This document shows positions 1 to 6,247 of a DNA stretch of 15,543 nucleotides, one piece after another. Made by a program: the position numbers and the translations under genes. Positions within the stretch are counted from its first letter, which is position 1. Each line of letters starts with the position of its first letter. Origin of the DNA: Planctomycetota bacterium (GTDB lineage: Bacteria; Planctomycetota; Planctomycetia; Pirellulales; Lacipirellulaceae); contig JAKEIB010000216.1 of NCBI GenBank assembly GCA_022614705.1, forward strand, positions 1 to 15,543. Direction: 5' to 3'. The notes under the pieces are model-generated. The model worked only from the letters and a program-made list of their open reading frames with translations. It had not been told where the DNA came from and did no database searches.

Positions 1-213
1 CAGACCCGGCTCTTTCCGAGCCACCCATCTCAGACCTCACGCTAGCGTAATTAACTCACGCAATTACCGGAGGTTACGCGCTAAGTTGATGGCATTCACT
101 CTTGATCCCATTACTTAGATTACCAGTGCCCTCCGAGGATCCGTGCAAAAAAGCTATGTAGCCGGACGCCAGGTTCGAACTAATACCGTTTCGCTTGCTG
201 CCGGAAATACGCA
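1..213. other. non-coding left edge
   Basis: I see no convincing gene here. All three forward frames close within about 120 bases, so at most a few C-terminal codons of an upstream gene could be present. A perfect 10-bp palindrome ACGCTAGCGT lies at 39-48. It is followed by a related inverted segment (TTACGCGCTA, 74-83) that pairs imperfectly with TAGCGTAA at 43-50, so this may be the remains of an intergenic palindromic repeat or a terminator of an upstream gene. No tRNA cloverleaf could be built around the GGTTCGAAC at 172-180. Confidence 0.4.
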
Positions 214-333
214 ATGTCGTGCCAAAAAGGCAAACCGATTCGCAAGGCCAAGCCGGGCGACTTTCGGTGTAAGGATTGCGGCGTGGTATCGGCCAAAAAG
301 AAAAAACTTTGCCGGCCGAAAAAAGTGAAATAG
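214..333 (+). CDS. small Lys-rich four-cysteine protein (zinc-ribbon-like)
   Basis: A 39-residue ORF starts at an ATG and ends in TAG. The product is very basic (16 Lys/Arg) and has four cysteines: C3, a CKDC pair at C19-C22 followed by Gly, and C33. Such a set could bind one zinc ion, as in rubredoxin-like or ribosomal zinc ribbons. A longer overlapping frame (143-328) has no such pattern and is probably a shadow. Upstream there is only a weak GGAA (203-206) as a possible ribosome binding site. A 5-bp hairpin (GACCG/CGGTC, 352-365) and TTTT at 387-390 follow. The Cys spacing and codon pattern argue for a real gene; the function is unknown. A role in nucleic-acid or ribosome binding would be a guess from charge and cysteines. 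Confidence 0.55.
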   Translation: MSCQKGKPIRKAKPGDFRCKDCGVVSAKKKKLCRPKKVK

Positions 334-410
334 CGGCTATTGGGAACTTTTGACCGGCGTCGGTCGTCGAACAATCGGCGTCGCTCTTTTGTGCCGCACA
401 AAGATTGATT

Positions 411-490
411 GTTTGAACAGGAGATAACAGAGAGAACAGAGACGATCATCCTGTCATCTCTCCGTTTCCTCTGTTTCCTTCTGTTCAACA
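411..490. repeat. long imperfect inverted repeat
   Basis: The outer arms TTGAACAG (413-420) and CTGTTCAA (481-488) pair perfectly. Inside, a run of AACAGAG-like units (424-442) faces a run of CTCTGTT/TCCGTTT-like units (457-480). The whole stretch can fold as one long stem with bulges, with a loop near 449-455. It lies 67 bases upstream of the DUF4139-type gene. It could be a terminator for the small gene upstream, a regulatory leader, or a copy of a dispersed palindromic element. The purine-rich/pyrimidine-rich asymmetry of the arms supports a repeat origin. Confidence 0.55.
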
Positions 491-542
491 ATTTAGCTTT
501 CTTACGACCAGAAAGGCGGTTTCGGGACCAGGTGTTATTTCG

Positions 543-548
543 AGGAGG
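543..548 (+). promoter_or_regulatory. Shine-Dalgarno of the DUF4139-type gene
   Basis: A full AGGAGG lies 8 bases before the ATG at 557. It fixes that start. Confidence 0.8.
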
Positions 549-556
549 CGAAAACC

Positions 557-2722
557 ATGTTGATTCAATGCGTTGGCTTTAGAGCGTTGTTGCGTGCGAC
601 AATTCTTGCACTTGTTGCGGCCGTCATGGTCGTTCCGGCTGGCGTTGCGTTTGGCCAGGAAGCGGAGAACGCTGGCGAGGGTAGTGACGCCAAGGTGCCG
701 GTTAAGCGCGTGGTGCTGTTTAATTCCGGCGTGGGCTACATCGAGCACAGTGGAAAGGTGGAAGGCGACGCGTCGGTCGATCTGAAGTTCAACGTGGACG
801 ACATCAACGACCTGCTCAAGAGCATGGTGCTGCAGGACCTTGACGGCGGGCAGATTTCCACCGTCACGTATGGCTCGCGCGATCCGATAACCAAAACGCT
901 TCAATCGTTTGCCATCGATCTCACGCAAAATCCGACGCTCGGCCAACTGCTGGCGCAAATACGGGGCGAGCGCGTCGAACTTGAAGCGCCGACCAAAATC
1001 TTTGGCACAATTGTCGGCGTTGAGAAGAAGCGAGAGTACGTGGCGGCCGACAAGGTGTTTGTCGAAACCGAATACCTCAACGTGCTGACCGACGACGGCC
1101 TACGACGCATCGCGCTCGATTCGGTCGGCCGCATCAAACTGGCAAGCAAGGAGCTCGACAAAGAGTTCCGGCAAGCGCTCGCCGTGCTGGCGCGCGGGCA
1201 TGCCACAGATAAAAAAACGGTCACACTAAAATTTCTTGGCGAAGGCGAGCGCGACGTTCGCGTCGGATACATTCAGGAAGCGCCAGTGTGGAAGACCAGC
1301 TACCGCCTGGTGCTCGATGATGAAGACAAGCCGTTCTTGCAAGGTTGGGCGATCGTCGAGAACACGACGGACACCGACTGGCAGGACGTGCGGCTGAGCC
1401 TGGTGAGCGGCCGGCCGATTTCGTTCGTGATGGATCTGTATTCGCCGTTGTACGCACAGCGGCCGGTTGTGGTGCCGGAACTGTTCGCATCGCTCCGGCC
1501 GCAGATGTACGAACAGGACCTTAAGCGAAAAGGGGAGTTGAGGTCGCTGGCAAAACGATTCGATAAGTCCGTTGCACGGGACGCAGCTGCGCCGGCCGCG
1601 CCGGAGATTGCAGCGGAAGACCAAATGGCATTTGGTCGGGCGGCTGGAGTCGGAGGCGGTGGTTTTGGAGGTGATTTCCTGGTAGACGACGGGCGCTCAA
1701 CCAATGGCGCTTTCACCAGGAGCAGCTTGGAAGCGAGCGTGCAAGCAGCCGCCCAGGGCGGCGACGTCGGTGAGCTGTTTCAGTACGACATCAAAGACGC
1801 TGTGACGCTCGCCCGGCAACGGTCGGCCATGTTGCCGATCATCAACGACAAGATCGAAGGCACGAAAGTTTCGATTTACAATGTTGGCGTTCATGCCAAG
1901 CATCCGCTCAACGGCATCGAGCTCAAGAATTCGTCTGACTTGCACCTCATGCAAGGCCCGGTGACTGTGTTCGACGGCGGCGTATACGCGGGCGACGCAC
2001 GGATTCCCGATTTGCCGCCCGGCAGTGATCGGCTGCTGAGCTATGCGCTTGACCTGGACGTCGAAGTCGCTCCGACAAGCGATTCGCGGCCGCAGGACTT
2101 GCTCAGCGTCCGCATCGAGAAAGGCGTGCTCATCGCCAACTATAAGCAATCGCGGACGCAACGCTACACGGTGAAGAACTCGGGCGACAAGGAAAAGCGC
2201 GTGTTGATCGAGTATGGCTTCGATCCGCGGTGGGAATTGATCGCGTCAAAGAAGCCGACGGAAAAAACTCGCGACGTGTACCGGTTCGCCGTGGCCGCCG
2301 GGCCGGGCAAGCCGGCCGATTTGAGAATCGAAGAGCAGCAATCCATCCGCCAGGATGTGGCGATCAATAACCTCAACGATGAGGCAATCAGGTTCTATTT
2401 GAGCGCCAAAGTGGTTTCGGAAACGGTGAAAGACGCGTTGCGCGAAGTCGTGCGACGCAAAACGGAGCTGGCCGACCTTAGCCGGCGCAAACAGCAATTC
2501 GATCAGGAAATCGCGACGATTGGACAGGAACAGCAGCGAATCCGCGAGAATATGCGGTCGATCGACCGCAATACCGATCTGTACAATCGATATGTCAAGA
2601 AATTCACCGATCAGGAGGACCAGATCGAACGTCTTCGAGAGAACGCCCGCGAGCTGGAGAGCAAAATCGCGGAATCTCAGCGATCGATTGATGAGTATTT
2701 GAGCGAGCTCGTTCTGGGATAG
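557..2722 (+). CDS. secreted DUF4139-type protein with C-terminal coiled coil
   Basis: This 721-residue protein begins with a Sec signal (hydrophobic 11-30, likely cleavage near 33 after FGQ). The mature part opens with KRVVLFNSGVGYIEHSG (about 50-66), a beta-rich N-terminal region. It continues with a DUF4139-like core marked by VGYIQEAPVWKTSYRLV (about 236-252) and VENTTDTDWQDVRLSLVSG (about 266-284), the pattern of W and Tyr residues typical of that family (COG5316/mucoidy-inhibitor-A-like). A glycine-rich insert sits at about 365-375, and the core resumes at about 405-620. Residues about 632-716 are heptad-like and rich in Glu, Arg and Gln: a coiled coil. Classical DUF4140/DUF4139 proteins carry their coiled coil nearer the N terminus, so the order here differs. 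Biochemical role unknown; it is probably periplasmic or surface located. It is followed after 42 bases by a co-directional MDR gene. Confidence 0.7.
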   Translation: MLIQCVGFRALLRATILALVAAVMVVPAGVAFGQEAENAGEGSDAKVPVKRVVLFNSGVGYIEHSGKVEGDASVDLKFNVDDINDLLKSMVLQDLDGGQISTVTYGSRDPITKTLQSFAIDLTQNPTLGQLLAQIRGERVELEAPTKIFGTIVGVEKKREYVAADKVFVETEYLNVLTDDGLRRIALDSVGRIKLASKELDKEFRQALAVLARGHATDKKTVTLKFLGEGERDVRVGYIQEAPVWKTSYRLVLDDEDKPFLQGWAIVENTTDTDWQDVRLSLVSGRPISFVMDLYSPLYAQRPVVVPELFASLRPQMYEQDLKRKGELRSLAKRFDKSVARDAAAPAAPEIAAEDQMAFGRAAGVGGGGFGGDFLVDDGRSTNGAFTRSSLEASVQAAAQGGDVGELFQYDIKDAVTLARQRSAMLPIINDKIEGTKVSIYNVGVHAKHPLNGIELKNSSDLHLMQGPVTVFDGGVYAGDARIPDLPPGSDRLLSYALDLDVEVAPTSDSRPQDLLSVRIEKGVLIANYKQSRTQRYTVKNSGDKEKRVLIEYGFDPRWELIASKKPTEKTRDVYRFAVAAGPGKPADLRIEEQQSIRQDVAINNLNDEAIRFYLSAKVVSETVKDALREVVRRKTELADLSRRKQQFDQEIATIGQEQQRIRENMRSIDRNTDLYNRYVKKFTDQEDQIERLRENARELESKIAESQRSIDEYLSELVLG

Positions 2723-2735
2723 AACCCTCCCCTAG

Positions 2736-2756
2736 CCCCTCCCTAAGAGGGAGGGG
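2736..2756 (+). promoter_or_regulatory. hairpin whose 3' arm contains the next gene's SD
   Basis: CCCCTCCCT (2736-2744) pairs perfectly with AGGGAGGGG (2748-2756) over a 3-base loop. No T-run follows, so this is a poor intrinsic terminator. The 3' arm contains GGAGG (2750-2754), 10 bases before the ATG at 2765, so a folded transcript would hide the ribosome binding site. The pyrimidine-rich sequence just upstream (CCCTCCCC, 2725-2732) could compete for the same arm. The unit may also be a dispersed repeat copy. Confidence 0.55.
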
Positions 2757-2764
2757 GATTCGAC

Positions 2765-3805
2765 ATGATGGCCAGTGCGATTCCGGAACGAATGCGGGCC
2801 GTCGTGTTGGAGGCGTATCGCGAAGACGTCGTCGATGCGATCGCCGGATTGAAGGTTGTGGAACAAACGGTGCCGCCGCTTCGGCGTGGGCAGGCGTTGG
2901 TGCGAGTTGAAGCCGCGCCGTGCAATCCGTCCGACTTGCTGCTCCTGCAAGGGAAGTATGGGTCGCTGAAGACGCTCCCCTCGGTTCCCGGTTGGGAAGG
3001 CGCCGGCACGGTGGTCGCCAGTGGCGGTGGGCTGTTGGCCGGTTGGCTCAACGGCAAACGCGTGGCGTGCGCGCTGCGCGGCGATCGCGATGGTACTTGG
3101 GCGGAGTACTTCGTTGCCAACGCGACGGAGTGCGTTCCCCTCAAGCGCGCGGTCCCGTTCGATCAGGCCGCGAGCCTCATCGTCAACCCGTTCACCGCGA
3201 TCGGCCTGTTGGAGACGGCGCGGCGCGGCGGGCACCGCGCCGCCGTTTCTACCGCCGCGGCAAGCCAATTGGGGCGTATGCTGCTGGCGATGGCGGGCGA
3301 GGCACGCTTTCCGCTCGTCAACGTTGTTCGACGAGATGCCCAGGTCGAGCTGCTGAAGTCGCTCGGGGCGGAACACGTGTTAAACTCGTCGAGCGAGGGA
3401 TTTGTTGAGGAGCTGATGGCCGTATGTAAGCGGCTTCGGGCCACAATCGCGTTTGAGGCGATTGGCGGCAACATGACGGGAACGCTCGTGAGCGCAATGC
3501 CGCGCGGCTCGGCCGTTTATTTGTACGGGGCACTATCGGAGCAGCCGTGCGGCGGCATCGATCCCGTGGAAGTGATCTTCAACGCCAAGAGTATCCACGG
3601 GTTTTACCTGGGAAGTTGGCTGCGGCGGCGGGGGGCTCTCGGTGTGTTGCGGGCCGCCCTGCGAGTGCAAAAGCTGCTCGTTGAGGGCCGGATCGAGACA
3701 ACAATTCAGCGGCGATTAAAACTTGACGAGGTGGTCGACGGCCTGCGACAGTATGTGGACAATATGACGGACGGCAAAGTGCTCATTACGCCGCACGGCC
3801 GTTAA
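2765..3805 (+). CDS. zinc-independent MDR oxidoreductase (quinone/enoyl reductase-like)
   Basis: This 346-residue medium-chain dehydrogenase/reductase probably reduces a quinone, enone or enoyl thioester with NAD(P)H. The N-terminal catalytic domain has CNPSDLLLLQGKYG (53-66), where zinc enzymes carry a Cys-Gly-Thr-Asp site, and GWEGAGTVV (76-84), where the zinc-binding His is absent, so no catalytic zinc is expected. WAEYFVA (112-118) and IVNPFTAIGLLE (139-150) resemble mitochondrial trans-2-enoyl-CoA reductase (MECR/ETR). The Rossmann glycine motif is atypical: TAAASQLG (163-170) replaces the usual AxxGxxG. It continues with a plausible second strand (VNVVRR, 185-190) and LGAEHVLN (200-207). 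No signal peptide, so cytoplasmic. An alternative ATG at 2792 (MRAVVLE) matches the usual family start, but the GGAGG at 2750-2754 favours 2765. Confidence 0.8.
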   Translation: MMASAIPERMRAVVLEAYREDVVDAIAGLKVVEQTVPPLRRGQALVRVEAAPCNPSDLLLLQGKYGSLKTLPSVPGWEGAGTVVASGGGLLAGWLNGKRVACALRGDRDGTWAEYFVANATECVPLKRAVPFDQAASLIVNPFTAIGLLETARRGGHRAAVSTAAASQLGRMLLAMAGEARFPLVNVVRRDAQVELLKSLGAEHVLNSSSEGFVEELMAVCKRLRATIAFEAIGGNMTGTLVSAMPRGSAVYLYGALSEQPCGGIDPVEVIFNAKSIHGFYLGSWLRRRGALGVLRAALRVQKLLVEGRIETTIQRRLKLDEVVDGLRQYVDNMTDGKVLITPHGR

Positions 3806-3848
3806 TTGAAGTTTCAAGAATTGCTAGAACCAGTTTCAAAACCGCGCC

Positions 3849-3929
3849 GTCATCCTGAGGGAGGCCCGGCGACCGAAGGATCTACCCTCCCCACTGCGAG
3901 ATTCTACGCTGCGCTTCGCTCAGAATGAC
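3849..3929. repeat. dispersed palindromic repeat, GTCAT...ATGAC type
   Basis: GTCATCCTGAG (3849-3859) pairs with CTCAGAATGAC (3919-3929) with one mismatch. Inner segments AGGATCT (3877-3883) and AGATTCT (3899-3905) also pair with one mismatch. The same plan (GTCA..CC.GAG ... ATCT/AGAT ... ATGACA) recurs at 7719-7778, so the two are members of one repeat family. This copy lies between the MDR gene and the single-domain DUF1080 gene, both on the plus strand, and could act as a weak terminator or processing site. Confidence 0.75.
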
Positions 3930-3958
3930 AGCACTCGCCGATTCGCACGAATTCAGTT

Positions 3959-3975
3959 CGCTAAGCCGCAAGCGG
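3959..3975. repeat. 17-bp repeat CGCTAAGCCGCAAGCGG, copy 1
   Basis: This intergenic 17-mer is repeated exactly at 7561-7577. It contains a small hairpin CCGC-AA-GCGG. It sits 28 bases upstream of the start codon of the single-domain DUF1080 gene. Confidence 0.75.
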
Positions 3976-4003
3976 CAGTCACTACAGCGAGGTCCACGAT
4001 CCC

Positions 4004-4684
4004 ATGAAGACCCAAACTCACCGGTTGTCATTGTTCGCCCTTGTAGTCATTTGTACGACGGCGTTCGCCGACGCGGCCGTTACGAAGAAGGCCGATGCCC
4101 CGCGCCCGGACGCCGATGGCTGGTACAGCCTGTTTAACGGCAAGGATCTCACGGGTTGGAAGAAGGCCGAGGAAAACCAAGACACGATCGCGGTTGTCGA
4201 CGGCGAGATCGTCATCAAAGGCCCGCGGTGCCACGTTTTCTACGACGGGCCCGTCAACAAAGGGAAGTTCAAGAACTTTGAGTGGAAGTGCGAGATTCTC
4301 ACCAAGCCGAATTCGAACTCCGGCATGTACTTCCACACGGAATACCAACGCGACGGCTGGCCGGCGAAGGGCATGGAAGTGCAAGTCAACAACACGCACG
4401 GCGACCCGCGAAAGACGGGCAGCTTGTACCGGGCCCAGGACGTCATGAACGACTCGCCGGCAAAGGACAACGAGTGGTTCACGCAGCACGTGATCGTCAA
4501 TGGACGGCACGTGATCGTGAAGGTGAACGACAAGGTCGTAAACGACTACACTCAGCCGAAGGACTTGAAGCGCGAGCCGGGTTTCGAACAGGCCCTGATT
4601 TCATCGGGGACGTTTGCGCTGCAGGGGCACGATCCGGACAGCGAAGTGCACTATCGCAAAGTGATGGTCAAGCCGCTGCCGTAG
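4004..4684 (+). CDS. exported single-domain DUF1080 (3-keto-disaccharide hydrolase family) protein
   Basis: This 226-residue protein has a Sec signal peptide (MKTQTHR basic start, hydrophobic 9-24, cleavage near ADA). The rest is one DUF1080 domain (Pfam 3-keto-disaccharide hydrolase, concanavalin/jelly-roll fold). It opens with the hallmark WYSLFNGKDLTGWKK (40-54), followed by NFEWKCEI (91-98), NSNSGMYFHTEY (103-114), GMEVQVNN (123-130), GSLYRAQDV (139-147) and a final strand VHYRKVMVKPLP (215-226). The length equals one domain plus the signal, so it is complete. Characterised family members cleave 3-oxo-glycosides made by partner oxidoreductases; the substrate here is unknown. A weak GAGG (3989-3992) precedes the ATG by 11 bases. 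It is convergent with the ceramidase-like gene, with 39 bases between them. Confidence 0.85.
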   Translation: MKTQTHRLSLFALVVICTTAFADAAVTKKADAPRPDADGWYSLFNGKDLTGWKKAEENQDTIAVVDGEIVIKGPRCHVFYDGPVNKGKFKNFEWKCEILTKPNSNSGMYFHTEYQRDGWPAKGMEVQVNNTHGDPRKTGSLYRAQDVMNDSPAKDNEWFTQHVIVNGRHVIVKVNDKVVNDYTQPKDLKREPGFEQALISSGTFALQGHDPDSEVHYRKVMVKPLP

Positions 4685-4723
4685 GCCGCCTCACGAGCGT
4701 GACGGCGACGCATGTCATGCGGT

Positions 4724-6124
4724 TCAGTTTCCACCGGCCGCTCGGCGGAATCGCGTCGGCACTTGCCGATGCACCTCGGCAACGATTTTCTCTTCCATTC
4801 CCGCTTTCAGCGTGGTCGGCAAAACGAAGTAGACGATCTCCGCGCCACCGCCGTAACCGCCTTCCTTCAGCAGACGCTCGGAGGGAATGTAGCAGCCGAA
4901 ATCGTTCGAGTAGCCGTGAAGCCAAATGCGCGTCGGGTCCAGCTCCTTTTTGAGCCGCAGCGCGTAGTCGACGCAGATTTCTCCGCCGAGGAATACCATC
5001 GACAACGAATCGCCGAAGGACCAAACTTGAATCGGATAAACAATCGTCGATTGCAGCGCCTCGCCGCGATCGAGCTTCTCGAGTTGATATTTAGCGTTGT
5101 GGCCGGCGGGGTTGTCGGCTGAGGCCGCTTGCTCTAGCTCTTCACGCCTGGGTAGCTCGTTGAGCGGCAGATCGATTGTGCGCAGCGTCGCCTTAGGTTC
5201 GCCAGAGATTGGTTGGAGCTTCCCCTTCAACAACCGGGCGACTTCGCTGGCAATTTCGTTGCCTTGCTCGGCTGCAGCGGCAATGTTGTCGCCCGTGACG
5301 CCCGATGTTGGATTGGAATCCGACCCGCAGCCGATCGACACCAGCGCGATCGTGCCGCGGTTTTGGCGCTCGATCGCTGCCTGCGCGTAGCCGGCCCAGT
5401 CGCCGCTGATCTTATTGTTGGAAAGCGTCACGCAGTGGCACGCATAGGTGACGTAAATCGCGCGAATCGTATCGTCGTCGGCTGAGCGGACCACGAGCAT
5501 CGGCAAATCGTGATCTACGGGACCGCCCAGCGTGCGGCGATTCATGGCGAATTTCACGTTCCCGATAACCCATTCCAAGCGCGCCGGTTTCCGATCGGCA
5601 AGCGCGGCGAGGGCCACCTTTTCCAGTGCGTCTGTTAATTCGCCCGTGTATTGGTCGATGTGCCGCTGATGCTCGGGCGGGGTCGGCCAGCCCATGATCG
5701 TTTCGCTTGCGCCGTTCACCTTCGGCGCCGTGTGCGTGTGGGTGAACGTCACGGCCAGGCGCTCGCGTTCGATCCCGGCCTTCGCCTTGAGGCGGCGGGC
5801 GACTTCTTCCACCATGGGCAAGCGAATGCCGAGGCTGTCGATCGTGATCAACACGAGCGGCCGCTGGTCGTCGGCGCCGATGGCGATTGCCTTCGCCCAA
5901 ATTGGCTGCGTGACGCCTTCGGATTCCTCGCGACGGTGCCCAAAACCATTGAGGCGAATCGGATAGTTGGGCGTGATGTCCACGGCCGCGACGCCGACCG
6001 CGTACGCGGTCTCGGCGGCAGCTGCTGTTGTAGGCGCGGCGGCGAGCATCGTCGCGAAGACGGCAAGCGATGACAAAATCAGCCGGAGAATCAAGCTTAC
6101 TGTTTGTCTCATGGCGCCCATCAT
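4724..6124 (-). CDS. short neutral-ceramidase-like zinc hydrolase, exported
   Basis: This 466-residue protein matches the N-terminal domain of neutral/alkaline non-lysosomal ceramidases (PF04734), which cleave the amide bond of ceramide. After a signal peptide (hydrophobic about 11-37, cleavage near AAAA-ET) comes VGVAAVDITP (43-52), the usual family opening. Candidate zinc ligands by analogy with Pseudomonas ceramidase are H129/H131 in THTHTAP, H230 in ACHCVTL, E382 in GGEICVDY and a Tyr in GYSNDFGCY (404-412). S270 in GCGSDSNP sits where the nucleophilic Ser is expected. It lacks the C-terminal Ig-like domain of the roughly 650-residue true ceramidases; this short form is common in planctomycetes, and its substrate is not established. 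Starts at 6124, 6121 and 6112 are possible; 6112 (MRQTVSL) gives the most typical signal peptide. No start has a clear SD. It lies downstream of the double DUF1080 gene on the same strand and may be co-transcribed. Confidence 0.8.
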   Translation of the reverse strand: MMGAMRQTVSLILRLILSSLAVFATMLAAAPTTAAAAETAYAVGVAAVDITPNYPIRLNGFGHRREESEGVTQPIWAKAIAIGADDQRPLVLITIDSLGIRLPMVEEVARRLKAKAGIERERLAVTFTHTHTAPKVNGASETIMGWPTPPEHQRHIDQYTGELTDALEKVALAALADRKPARLEWVIGNVKFAMNRRTLGGPVDHDLPMLVVRSADDDTIRAIYVTYACHCVTLSNNKISGDWAGYAQAAIERQNRGTIALVSIGCGSDSNPTSGVTGDNIAAAAEQGNEIASEVARLLKGKLQPISGEPKATLRTIDLPLNELPRREELEQAASADNPAGHNAKYQLEKLDRGEALQSTIVYPIQVWSFGDSLSMVFLGGEICVDYALRLKKELDPTRIWLHGYSNDFGCYIPSERLLKEGGYGGGAEIVYFVLPTTLKAGMEEKIVAEVHRQVPTRFRRAAGGN

Positions 6125-6225
6125 ACTCGATGGTCGCGGCCGTTAAACCCCATACGGTTTGTACGAAGCCAGGTTTGGACGTGCTATGCGTGGCGACGGC
6201 TGCGATGCGTGTTCGTTCCAGATCG

Positions 6226-6241
6226 GGGGCGGGGACGCCCC
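6226..6241 (-). terminator. GC-rich hairpin after the double DUF1080 gene
   Basis: GGGGCG (6226-6231) and CGCCCC (6236-6241) form a 6-bp stem with a 4-base loop, 6 bases past the stop codon of the minus-strand gene. No T-run follows, so it is a weak intrinsic terminator at best and may let transcription continue into the ceramidase-like gene. Confidence 0.35.
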
Positions 6242-6247
6242 GGCTCG

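Noticed and set aside
160..190. GGTTCGAAC resembling a tRNA T-loop
   Set aside because: The flanking bases do not pair as a T stem, and no anticodon or acceptor stem fits upstream.
485..958. Minus-strand open frame of 157 codons
   Set aside because: It is antisense to the signal peptide and N-terminal domain of the DUF4139-type protein and has no signal or motif of its own.
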